DNA from: Paratrimastix pyriformis
Taxonomy: Eukaryota; Preaxostyla; Paratrimastigidae
Assembly (NCBI GenBank): GCA_027972325.1
Contig: JAPMOS010000003.1
Coordinates: 372,001-436,000 of the forward strand
Reading direction: 5' to 3'
DNA length: 64,000 nt
Position 1 is the stretch's first letter, and each line of letters opens with the position of its first letter. The notes below the pieces were generated by a model. The model did no database searches. It was not told where the DNA came from and was given only the letters and a program-made list of their open reading frames with translations. Below are positions 1 to 10,271 of the stretch, one piece after another. The translations under genes were made by a program, and so were the position numbers.

Positions 1-1162
1 ACAAGTCAGGCCTATGCTCACCCCCTCTACCTCAGCAGATCCCATGCGGGAGGAGGTGCGGACGTGGTTGGGGGTCTTGTGCTTGCGGGTGAACTTGCCC
101 TCCATGGCGCTGACGTTGACGATGTAGTGGTCGACGGTGGGGTCGCGGAGCATGAGCTTCTGCATCTCCGAGCAGAGGACGTAGGGGGCGAAGGTGTTCA
201 CCAGGTGGCACTCGATCACCTCGACCAGGCTCACCTCGCCCATCCGCTTGACCCAGGTGTTGGTCTGGCGCAGGTCGATCTGCCCCGGCGCGCGGCAACC
301 CCCCCGGTCAGCGACCACAGCTCCCCCATGAAGGACAGTCCAGGTCACGACATGGCAAGAGGGCAGACGGGCAGATGGGCGGGTCGGGGCGGGGCGGGCG
401 GACCTGCTGGTTGTCAATGTCGCGGCCGCCAGTGGGGAAGATGGCCTCGTCCTCGAGGTGGTCCTCCTCCGTCAGGCGCACCTGCGACAGCACCGCCGCG
501 TTGCTGAAGCGCTGCCCCAGGCCCAAGGGGAGTCGGGAAGCGGCCGGGAGAGGGCCCCGCACGAACAGAGAGGTCAGCGGGGGCGTGAGGGGGAGCTGGG
601 CGGGGGTGGTTCAATGCCAAGGAGGGAGGTGGGGAGAGGGGGCGTGGGTGCGGACGTCGGTCTGGGCAAGGGCGATGCCCAGCGGGGCTGTGCCTGCAGG
701 CTCCTCCTCGACCATGGGCCGGTCGGAGACATCGGGCTCCTCCACCCGGGCCGGGGCAGGAGCAGGGGCCGGGGCGGCAGGGACAGGGACATGGACAGGG
801 ACAGGGACAGGGGCCGGCGGGGATAGCGCCTCAACTGGGGCCGAGGAGGGCTGGGTGGCGGCCGGGGTGGGTACTGGGCTGGGGCTGGGGGCCTCCGAGA
901 GGGCGGGCTCGGGGACGAACATGGGGTGCTGGGCCGTCCGGTCGCGCTCCAGCTGCTGCCGCTCGACATCCCGCAGGAAGGCCGCTCCCTCGTGGCCCAC
1001 AGCGGGCGAGGCAACCGCAGCCTGCGAGCCGAGGGAGCAGCAGCAGCAGCGCCCGGCAGGGACCCATGATCGCGGGGGTGTGAATGTGGGTGGGCGATTG
1101 AGGTGCCAAAGGGACATGGACGCGATCGATGTGCGAGATGTGTGTGTAGCAAAGGTGTGTGT

Positions 1163-1195
<33 letters not shown>

Positions 1196-3629
1196 GGGGG
1201 GCGGACAGTTGCCACGCCGGCCGAGGGCCCGTCGTCCCTGTGGACGAGGACGAAGCTCTGGGCCTGGAAGCGGGCCGGCGGGGGCGGGGCCGGGCTGCCT
1301 TGGACCGAGCCGCCCATGGGGCCCGACCCGCGGGCCGCCTCCGCCCGGGCCCGCTTGGAGGACTGCACCGCCGGGCCTGCCACCAGGCACGTGCGGATGG
1401 TGTGTGAATATGTGGACGTGGGGGTTGCGGACTGTCGCCGGTGGCGGATTCGGCGAAGCGGGCGGGGTAATCCCAGGCCGGGGCGGGCATGGTGGTCCCG
1501 TCGGGCAGGGTCACCATCGGCACGGGCACCGTCAGGGCCTGGCCCTGGCCCGCAGTGTCACCCTCAGCGGTCGGAGTCACCTGCCGGGTGACCGTAGAGA
1601 CGGAGGGTGAGTCGTGGTGCGCGGGGCCCTCCCCGAGCCGCCCCCTTCGCCATGTGCGCCCAGCGGACCTGGTCGGGGGCCGCGGGCATGGTGGATGCGT
1701 AGAGGGAGTGGCAGGCCCCGCTGATGGTCACCGTGGCGGGGGTCGCATCGGCCGGGCCGTTGGCGGGGGCCGCGCAGAGGGACCCGACATGCTCCGGGTG
1801 GCCCGCGTAGTATGTGGCCGCCTGGGCCGCGTAGAACGGGTCAAACCTGGACGGCGCACCGGCAGCAAGATGGGTGAGCCTCACGCTTGCCCTGGTGTGC
1901 GCCGCTTGGCCACAGACATCGCTACTCCCCGCCCCCTCTCCCCACACCCACGGCCGACCGCCTTCCAGACGGACCTGCGGAGCCGCTGGACGGCGGGCGG
2001 AAGGGTCGCGAAGGGGACCTGCTCGCCCTCGACCATGTGGGCGTAGTACTTGGGCGGCCGGCGCACGGTCTGGGCGGCGTTGTTGACGAGCATGTCCAGC
2101 CGCGGGTAGAAGGCCAGCACGTGGGCCGAGAAGGCCTGCACCCCGGCCAGGTCGCGGAAGTCCATCCCGTAGACGTGGAGCCGGTCCTGGAAGGAGGCGA
2201 AGTCCGGGTCGCGGGCGAACCGGAGCGCGCAGTCGTTGGGGAAGCGGGTCGTGGCGATGACCAGGGCACCGCACTTGAGCAGACGTAGGGCGCATTGGTG
2301 GCCAATCTTCACACGGGATCCTGCGGGGCAGGTGGGCGGCGGCGGGACGGGGGATGAGGACGGGGGGGATGAGGACGGGTGGATCGCGGACCAGTGCAGA
2401 CGGCGATCTTCCCGCGCAGATCGGCGGTGGAGAGGCGCTTCTTCCAGTTCAGCTCGGCGCACTCGGGGCACAGGCGGTCGTAGAAGAAGTGCAGGTTGGT
2501 GAAGTAGCCCCTGCGCCCAGACCAGACCCGTCCGGGATGGAGGGAGGATGATGATGAGACGGGGTGCAGCCATTTTTTGCGGTTGGTGTGGAGCGGTCGG
2601 GCGACAGGAGACGAGGGGGGAGGTAAGGTGGGCAGGCGAACGGACCGGCAGATGTAGCAGAGCCGGTGCTTGTTAAGGGGATCGTCCTTGGTCACTCCGG
2701 CCGGGGCGGCGATCGGCTTGGGCAGCGCCGGGGGCGGGAGGACTTGTGGCGCCCCGGTGGTCGTCGCCAGGGCAGTGGGAGCCGCTGCCACAGCGGCAGA
2801 CGAACTGGACGGGACATCGACGGCGGCGGGAGATGGGGCCGGGGAGGAAGCCGCCTGGGGGGGCTGCACCTCGGACGGCTCCATCGACGCTCGGACGGGC
2901 GAGGCGGGCGCATCGGTCGACGTGGCAGTGGCGGTGACTGGGAGAAACCCTGCCTGGGTGAGAACCTCGGGGGCGAGGAGACCTCGCTGGGTCGCGGCTT
3001 CGACCCGCTGGGTGCAGAGATCCCGGGAGCGCAGCAGGAACTTGTCGTGGTCCTTGCGCTCCGTTGCCGCAAGTTTCCTCTTGTTCTTGTGGCCTTCTTT
3101 GCGTTGCTCCCACCGTTTGCGGTCGATGATGACGAAGAGCTGGCCCAGCTGGAGAACGATGTAACAAAAAAAGTGTTCGGGGAGATCGGCTCCGACCTTA
3201 CGGATCCTGCGATACTTCCTGGTCAGCATGATCTCGGGATGACGTTGAACAACCGTGAGAACCTTCAAGCAGGCATTGTATTCGGACTCTGTGAAATAGG
3301 TCTGTTTCTCAATCTCTTCAGGGGTGAGCTGCTTGGGTTTCACACCCGGTGGAAGATAGGGAAGAGGAGTGGTACCAGAGTGGTCATCCGGGAGCTGCTG
3401 GTCACCCTCTTCGTCCTCTTCGTCACCTTGGGGAAATACTTGATCCTCGGTCGGGTCCAGGCTGAATCGTCGCAACAAGCAAGAATTTTTGTCCAAAAAA
3501 GAGACAGAGGCAGAAGGGACAGCGAAGAGAACACGATGATCCAATGAGCCAAGATCAGGCGAAACGTTGGGACAGGCCTGCTTTTGTGATCACCCACGCC
3601 CAAAAGGTGCGAATGACCATGCCGGCCAT
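1..3629 (-). CDS. Short-chain dehydrogenase/reductase with N-terminal Cys-pair module (partial, continues beyond position 1)
   Basis: Predicted NAD(P)-dependent oxidoreductase of an SDR family known mainly from fungi and protists. Substrate unknown. Visible in order on the minus strand: an acidic N-terminus; a basic segment with DRKRWEQRKEGHKNKRK; a Cys-pair module (CYIC, then FFYDRLCPECAELN, about 2690-2440); the Rossmann start GKIAVCTG joined to SRVKIGHQ; LDMLVNNAAQT; and near the left edge NTWVKRMGEVSLVEV, HLVNTFAPYVLC and IVNVSAMEGKF, all hallmarks of this family. Supported introns are 2645-2511 (GTCCGT donor), 2391-2321 (GTCCGC) and 1974-1847 (GTCCGT). A 48-nt in-frame intron probably lies near 3210-3160. 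Between the NNAAQT region and the NTW motif there is a long Pro/Ala-rich insert (about 1850-570). The start is unsure: ATG at 3544 in an open frame, or ATG at 3629 spliced to the LDPTEDQVF segment. The catalytic YxxxK lies off the window. Confidence 0.8.
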
Positions 3630-3716
3630 CTCTTGTTCGCCAAACATCAAAGCAGCCAGTCACACCGCAAAAAAGAAAGAGTGCCAATCAAAAAGATTAT
3701 TTTGATCCCGATCTCT

Positions 3717-4602
3717 TCAGAAGTATTTGAAACGGATGTAGAGGAGGCCGCCGACAACAGCCCCGACCGCAGCCAGGGGCCAGAACCTGTTCCAGGAAGC
3801 GAGGTTCTTGAGTTGGGTGGCCCCAACTTTGAACTTGGTGGACTCTTCCTTGAGACGTGAGCTGAGGTCTTGAACAGCTGGTGAGAAAGGGGTAAGAGAA
3901 ATGGGTCAACGTTTGCTTCCCCACGCCCCCCACGCGTCTCACGCCCTGCCACCCCACCACGAAACGGACTGTCAAGTCGCTCGCCCCGACCGAGAACTTC
4001 CGTGATGTTCTTGGTCATGATGGAGCGCACATCCTGAAGGTCTTCATCCAACTGCTCGAGCCGCTGAGAGCGCATATCGGTGTACTGGCGTTTGGTCTTC
4101 TGGATTTGAATATCTGGGCAAATGATAGAATAGACAAACAATGCGAACTGAAAATCGCAGACCAAAAGCAACAAAAGCGTAGGGACGAGGTGCGCGCTCA
4201 ACATCCTTCCCATGAGCCAGATTGAATTGTTTGGACAGATCCTGAAGATACGCAAAAGCAAGCTTGCGTGGGAAGCTGCGCTGGCAGAGCATGAGATAGC
4301 ACACTCCGTGCTCTACAATGTAGCTAGGAGCCGATTGGGCGCCGTGAGCGAAAGAGGGAGTCCTGGGGCAGACTGGAAGAAATAAGGACCCGCCTCAATA
4401 CTCAGAGATGGAGGAGATGAGGGGCCAAGCTGCTTAAAGATTCTCTTCGCTTGGTTCTTGCACGTCATCAGGTCGTGCCCCTTTTCATCGACCATCGACC
4501 CGGCCAAAACAAGGCCATCAGAAACCTAACGTGGAATGTGAAACCAAAACGATGGATTCGGAACCAAGGGACCCTGGCTATGAGTGTTGTCAGAATACTC
4601 AT
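3717..4602 (-). CDS. SEC22: Vesicle SNARE Sec22 homolog (longin domain, R-SNARE, C-terminal TM)
   Basis: Tail-anchored SNARE of ER-Golgi traffic. Exons read 4602-4573, 4525-4374, 4323-4163, 4113-3970 and 3877-3717 and join in frame to 215 codons plus stop, the same length as human Sec22b. Exon 1 encodes MSILTTLIAR and joins to VSDGLVLAGSM, the longin-domain start. Later landmarks are HGVCYLMLC, FPRKLAFAYLQDL, IQIQKTKRQYTDMRSQRLEQ and LQDVRSIMTKNITEVLGRGE, the SNARE core with the expected arginine. It ends in FWPLAAVGAVVGGLLYIRF, the membrane anchor. Introns are 47, 50, 49 and 92 nt; donors are GTCCCT, GTCTGC, GTCTGC and GTCCGT. Every junction restores conserved residues (for example FHYI across intron 2), so this gene anchors the splice-site analysis. 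It is divergent from the ZZ/GNAT gene, with 116 bp between the start codons. Confidence 0.95.
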
Positions 4603-4655
4603 GAAGCTGCGCCGAGCGGGCAGAGGGTGACGTTGAACAAATCCGCTTCAACGGA

Positions 4656-4669
4656 GGGGAATTTCCGCT
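4656..4669. promoter_or_regulatory. Shared promoter-like motif GGGGAATTTCCGCT
   Basis: Lies in the 116-bp gap between the divergent starts of Sec22 and the ZZ/GNAT gene. It matches 13 of 14 bases of 13346-13359, which sits in another very short divergent gap. Role is inferred only from position and repetition. Confidence 0.35.
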
Positions 4670-4718
4670 CTCACGACGCTGTCTCACTTTTCAAATTCCG
4701 CCACCCAAAAAGTTTGGA

Positions 4719-5277
4719 ATGGGGGCGTGTATGGGCGCCGATCCCAGTGCCCTCGTCTGCGAGTCGTGTAAATTACAGCTATCGTCAAAGGAATTTCGGT
4801 ACCTTTGCATGGTGTGCTCGGCTCCCAAATATTTTTGTGAATCTTGCGGCCAAGCGGATCGGGCATGCTCCTGTCATGCCCTCCTAGAATTGCCTCCAGG
4901 AGTTGACCCACCACCGCTCTTGTTTCCAGTCTACCCCGAACTGCAATTCAGCCGGCATCCTGACCCGAACTGCCTCCACGAGGAAATTCTTTGCGACCGA
5001 TGCGATCGGAACGTGCAGGGACCTCGGTGGAAATGTGCGTGCTGCTTTGATTTCGACCTTTGCGCGGCTTGTCATCAAGAACACCTCAACATGCTCGCCG
5101 AGCACCCCCACCTGGTCGGTTGCGCACCGATCGCTCCACGTTGTTCTTCATCGTCACCATTCTCCTTCCTCTCCTCTTTCAGTTTTTGCGAATTGCTCGC
5201 CCGCTGTTCTCCCGCACCCCGTTTTATTTCCCCCTGGCACCGCCCCCTGGTCCGCGCGGTGCCCCCTCGTCACCGCC

Positions 5278-5310
<33 letters not shown>

Positions 5311-6094
5311 ACCACCACCTCCCCCATCACTGCCGCCGCCGCCGCCGCCCCAGCGCCCTCTCCTCGTCCGGGCCTTCCGGCATCCCGCCGATGATCAGTT
5401 GGTTTCTGCCCTCGATCGAAACGCCTTCCCCAACGAGTATCGGCAGCCCCGGGCCCATCCCACCACCGCCTGGGTGCTCGGCCTCTGGCAGAAGGAACAC
5501 GAGGGCCTGCGGGGGCGCCCCCGGCCCGCCTTGGGCCACTTCGAGGGCGTCCCCCTGCGCGAGGGCATCACCGAGCTGTTCATGGTCGAGTGCCCCCACC
5601 CGCACGCGCGCCTGCTCCCCGCCCAGCGCCCGGCCACCGAGGTGGCTGCCTACATAGCCCTGACCCCGCAGGCAGACACCCCCCCGGGGACCTACTCCCT
5701 CCTGCTGCACACCCTAGCCGTGGCCACCCAGTTCCGCCGGGCCGGGCTGGGCATGGCCATCCTCTCGCACCTCCTCGTCGCCGTCCGGCAGATGCGCCGC
5801 CGCGGCTCGACCGGCATGGACCAGCCCTCCTTCGCCCAGATCAAGCTGCACGTGATGACCACCAACGGGCCCGCCCTGGCCCTCTACCGCCGCTTCGGGT
5901 TCGCCCAGGAGGCCCTCAATCCGAACTACTACAACCACGGCAGGGACGGCTACCTGATGACGCGCGACCCGTTCGCGCCCATGCCCACCGAGCAGCCACA
6001 GCCACGACCAGAGCAGCAACAGCCAGAACAGGGGGCCGCTTCCTCCCCGGCGTTGGCTGCCCCGGTCCCACTGCCCCGATCGGATGTTTCATGA
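4719..6094 (+). CDS. ZZ-type zinc-finger / GNAT N-acetyltransferase fusion protein
   Basis: About 435 residues in two exons (4719-5114, 5183-6094) with a 68-nt intron 5115-5182 (GTCGGT...TTTCAG). The N-terminus holds two ZZ-like zinc modules: CESC...CMVC...CESC (residues about 13-50), then CDRC with GPRWKCACCFDFDLCAACH and H-x-H (residues about 95-130). A poly-Pro run encoded by CCACCG-type repeats (about 5280-5350) follows. The C-terminal half is a GNAT fold: LLLHTLAVATQFRRAGLGMA is the acetyl-CoA-binding A motif, and LHVMTTNGPALALYRRFGF with NYYNHGRDGYLMTR is the B motif seen in protein N-acetyltransferases such as NAA50/NAA60. The ZZ part could bind N-termini or histone tails and deliver them to the acetyltransferase; that is inference. 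Single-gene status depends on the intron, which is in phase. Confidence 0.82.
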
Positions 6095-6268
6095 CGTCAA
6101 ATCTTCCCGGCCCCAACACTTCGGGGAAGCACGTCAGGAAAGCCGCTCGGCGGCTCTCCGATTGCTTCCCTGCCCCATTTGGCTTCGGCGCCAAGTGATT
6201 CGGATCTTGGTCGGGACATCATTAACGACAGGCTGCTCCGAAACAGCATTTGGATGGATGGATGGATG

Positions 6269-6292
6269 GGGGGGGGGGGGGGGGGGGGGGGG
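6269..6292 (+). repeat. GGAT repeats running into a G homopolymer
   Basis: Four GGAT units (about 6252-6268) lead into about 24 consecutive G. It lies just downstream of the stop of the F-box membrane gene, in the 3' gap between two convergent genes. Confidence 0.9.
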
Positions 6293-6298
6293 TGGCGT

Positions 6299-7822
6299 TC
6301 AGGCGCAGCAGATGATGGTCACCAGGGTGGTGAAGGCCAGCATGTAGAGCCAGGGCTGCTGGACGACCCGCCAGAGGGCCATCGCACAGTCGATGACCTC
6401 CAACCCGCTGACGAGCGAAAGGGCCGCCAGAACCACATACAGGTAGGCCTTCCACCACTGCCGCCGCCGCGCCACGACCGCAGGCTTCCTATGGGTGAGG
6501 GGAGGTGAGGTCGTCTCCCACGAGGGCCTGGAGGAACGGACAGGGTTGGCTCGATGCTGGCCGGGTTGTAGAAGGTGATCTGCTCGCGAAGGGTGCCCCA
6601 CAGAATAGACAAGCCCACCCAGGAGACCAGCAGGGGCAATAGCAAGAAGCCCCGCACGGGCACCTTCCAACCGTGCTGAAGGCGAAGACAGAGCATGTAG
6701 TACTCGGCTAGCGAGCGGTCCCACACACAGGTCCCCACACACAGAATCCCGTCTTCATGAGCGGCCGAAAAAATGGCCCCCCGGCAGACCTAAGTAGGGT
6801 ACCCAGGTCAGGGCGGATAAGGCCATCTTGTGCAGGATGGTCTTTGGCCCCCCTTGGGAGATGACCGCCCGGGCGAGGAGGAGCCCGGGCACAGCGAATG
6901 GGAGCAGCACAACCCACCAGGGGACCCGGGCCATCCACGGCCAAGGAGCGTCGACGCGCAGCGCGGCCGGAACAGCCACGGCCACCACCACTGCGAAAAG
7001 GATCAGGTCGAGGACTTCGGGCAGGGGGGGCATGGGGGCCAGGTGGTGGCGGCGGCGGCGGCGGCGGCAGAAAATGCTGGGCAAACGGGACACAATCGCG
7101 CGGCCCGTGAGGGATGGGCCGAGCAAGACGGCGCAGCATGTGCCGAACAGGGCAGGGAGGCAAGCGCCCATCAAGCTGATCCGGAGCCCGTCCAGCCGCA
7201 GCAGCAGCAAGGTCAGGCTTCCGATCAGGGTGAGCCATTCCAACGAGAGGCCCCGATAGTCGGCCAACCCGGGGCGAAGAAACGCGCCAACGCACAGCGG
7301 AGCCAGAGCCGCGACGCAGCCCAAGATGGGAGCCCCTGCCACTGCCCAGGGCAGTCGCAGCAGCACGCCGGGCAAGAAAGACGGCACAGTTTGGTCAGCC
7401 TTGCAGGACAAGGCATAAAAACCGAGATACAGAAAGAACATGACGGCAGGGCGAGATAGCAGAGCGTAGATATGCTGGCGCTCGTATTTGGCAAGTTTTC
7501 GCGCTCGTTTCAATTCGCAGAGCCGCAGGGGCTCATATACTGCCCGGAAGCGCTCTCGATAAGGCAGTCGCGTTTCATCAAAGAAAAGGAGTTTTCCATA
7601 GAATGATGTATCTTGTTCTGGCAGAACCCGCAGGAGATCGACCAAAAGTTGTTTATAAATTGCGTCTTGTTGTGCAGCATTATAAAACTCCCGATTCACG
7701 CGTGAAACGCTTGCCAAATCACGAGGGGGCAGTCGTGAAAATATGAGCCCCAAAATTTCATTCGGGAGCTCGGCGAGTGAAGAGTGGATGAGAGGCCGGC
7801 GCGAGCAGAAGAATGCGGGCAT
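6299..7822 (-). CDS. F-box domain multipass membrane protein
   Basis: Three exons. Exon A runs from the start to 6790; B is 6707-6542; C ends at the stop at 6299. Introns are 6789-6708 (GTCTGC) and 6541-6489 (GTCCGT). The N-terminus carries a clear F-box (LAELPNEILGLIFSRLPPRD, then LASVSRVNREFYNAA), which normally binds Skp1 in SCF ubiquitin ligases. The rest is strongly hydrophobic, with about eight likely TM segments such as VMFFLYLGFYALSC, WLTLIGSLTLLLLRL, LDLILFAVVVAVAV and VVLLPFAVPGLLLA; exon C ends LYMLAFTTLVTIICCA. I do not recognise the membrane part as a known transporter. An in-frame ATG at 7915 would add 31 residues; 7822 gives a more compact N-terminus. F-box plus polytopic membrane domain is rare. 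Confidence 0.75.
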
Positions 7823-7904
7823 CGCAGACGGTGACGCACCGTGACAACTGTCAAAGTGTCCACCCAGCTGGGCAGCTGCCTTGAGGGAAACTTGAAGAGA
7901 CAGT

Positions 7905-8170
7905 GGGGCTGCCACTTTCCTTGTACCCCTCTTTTCTGGCCTCTCCGACTCCCCTGAGTCTTCCGCCCCTCCCCCTCCCCTCCCTTCCCCCCATCCCTCC
8001 TTCCTTCACCTCTTTCATCGTTCTTCTCCGACAATTGCCCAATCGTCCCCGGGCCAACACGTTTTTCCCCCTTCCGTCCCTCCTTTCCATCCCTCCTTTC
8101 CAATCCCTCCTTCCATCCCTCCTTCCATCCCTCCTTCCATTCTTCCATCCCTCCCTGTCCCGTCTCTTGC
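7905..8170 (+). repeat. Pyrimidine-rich stretch with CCCTCCTTCCAT repeats
   Basis: On the + strand almost all C and T, with several copies of a 12-mer CCCTCCTTCCAT near 8085-8150. It sits in the gap between the divergent F-box membrane gene and the DUF7918-like gene. No gene is visible in 7830-8390. Confidence 0.75.
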
Positions 8171-8399
8171 ATCAATCGATAACCTAGACCCAGCCCGGAA
8201 CTGGACACGGCGAGCACGATGGCGGCGATAGAAAATATCGGGATTTAGTGTGCAAGAGTGAAACCCGAAGTATGTAGCGGATACGAGGAGAAAATCGGCA
8301 CTAGTATCGGCACTGCACCCTGGGCCCTTGGGTGGGCTCATGACTTGCCAGTTCTGAATGCCTGCCGCCATCTGCAGGCCCTGCAGGTGAAATACGCCA

Positions 8400-10102
8400 A
8401 TGGCCGGCGCACTCACTTTCACTGCCTTCGTCGTCCAAGACGATTGCCCTCTTGTACGATACGTCTCATTGCAGGAACCACCCACTCCTCGGCTTTTCAA
8501 GTGTTACGTGACCCCACGAGAGCAGGGATACTCTATTAAAGTGAGGACATCCACCTTATGCTGTATTTATGTTTACGTCGACGGGAAAAAGCTTACTTCT
8601 GGGGGATACATGTGCTACCCCGAAGAAGATACTATTGCCGCGACTTTTGGTTTGTCACACATCGGGCGAGGACGAGCGAACATCTTTGAATAGATGTTGA
8701 CGATTTTACAAAACGTCCGCTGCTTTTTACCCGCCCGCCCGTGGGCGCCCCAACGGCCCCAGGTGGAGTGGTAAGATCAGATGACTTTGGCACGATTCGA
8801 ATCGAGTTTTATGCAGTGGAATCAGACCCGGATGGACCCATGAGGATGCAATATGGCTCGCGCACCCGGAGACGCATGTCTATCGTTGCCCGGCGCCATT
8901 CTCTCACCTGTTCTTTGTCAAACCATCAGGTTTGATCAAGCCACCTCGGCGGACGCGACGGCCGTGACCAGCGCCACCGGTCGGATCGCCAAGGTCGTCG
9001 AGTTGCCGCGCGATCGCCCAGTGATAACCGGCGCCTTCCTGCTTCCTTTTTTCCCCGCCTCCAGTACGCGACCAAGCTGGGCGCTGAGGTGTACTCCGAG
9101 ACCCCACTACAGTACGCACCCTACCAGGTGGCGGGCGGCACCCTGGCGGTCGCCACATTCTGCCTGGTCACCGACAAGCAGGTCCGGCATGGGTGGGGCA
9201 GTCGGGTGGGTGGTCTCATTTGCCATGACCGCATCTCATCGCCAGTTGGGCACCCCCCCCCCCCCACCCCCACCCCCACTCCCGTGGGTGCGTGCTGTGT
9301 GTGCGCAGCTTCAGGTGATGGGCTGCGAACCCGACAGTGCCCCCAACGACGACGGGATCGTCTTCTTCAACCCCGCCCCCGTGGCCCCCGCCGCCACTTC
9401 CACCCTGCCCGCCGCCCCCGCACCCACCGGCCCGGGCACCCCAGCAGCCGAGGGGCCCAGGCGCAGACGGCGCAAGCAGCCCGCTGGTCCGTCCGCCGAC
9501 TCTGCCGTTCGGCCACTCGCACCGCACGGCCGCCTTCTCTCCATTCAATCCCCCAATCCCCATCCCCCCATGTGCGCGCCCACCCGCGCTGTTGACAGCA
9601 ACGCACACCGACTCGGCCACGCAAGGGAGCGCGACCCAGCCAGGCCCGACGGCGGTGGTCACCCTGGACGAGCCCGCCCCTGCCGCCCACACCAAGCGGT
9701 CCCGCCCTGCCAGGTCGGCCAGCCCCCACCGAGCAGTGAGAGTCATGTTGATGTGGTTGTGGCGAGCAGGCTCTTCATTCCGCCCCTTCGACTCCTTCCC
9801 ACGGGCCGCCATCTCACCGCCCGCACGCACCACCTGCCCGCCGCCCCGACAGCATGGACGAGCTTGTCGTGGAGCTGGGCCGCCACAGCTCAGCGGGCGA
9901 GGCCCTGCCTGCCGACCAGGCCGAGCGCCGGGTGCGGGCGCTGCGGGGCGCCCTGGGCGGCGAGGCGATGGGGCTCCGGGGGGCCGCGGCCACCGAGCGA
10001 CTCAACGACCTGACCCCCGACCAGCTCCGCCAGGCCGAGCCCGCCCTCAGTCAGGCCGAGGCCACGGCCTTGCTGCAGGATGTCGTCGCCTCCACTGCCT
10101 GA
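8400..10102 (+). CDS. DUF7918-like protein, function unknown
   Basis: Starts at ATG 8400. Exon 1 encodes LTFTAFVVQDDCPLVRYVS, CYVTPREQGYSI and VYVDGKKLTSGGY. An intron with a GTTTGT donor (about 8663) splices to DVDDFTKRPLLFTRP and FGTIRIEFYAVESD. Next exons encode FDQATSADATAVTSATG and KLGAEVYSETPLQYAPYQV (donors GTCTAT and GTGATA), then VMGCEPDSAPNDDG (after a GTCCGG donor), a Pro/Ala-rich basic linker, and a last exon from about 9854 with an acidic helical end (LTPDQLRQAEPALSQAEAT). The order of a small beta domain, FVDG/YVDG, RPLLF and a GTIR strand resembles fungal DUF7918 proteins. That match is from memory and moderate. Exon borders after 9200 are uncertain. Confidence 0.6.
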
Positions 10103-10271
10103 TGAGAGACACCTTATAGATACTCGTCACTACCCCACCCGCCCCGACGAATACATCGGCGTGCGAACCCATCCTGCCTCATCGCCTCATATCGGCACGC
10201 CGCCGCTCGTTTCATACAAAGGTGTCATCCACACGAGAGAGCCGCGCATCGATGGCCCTCCTGTGGTCTCC

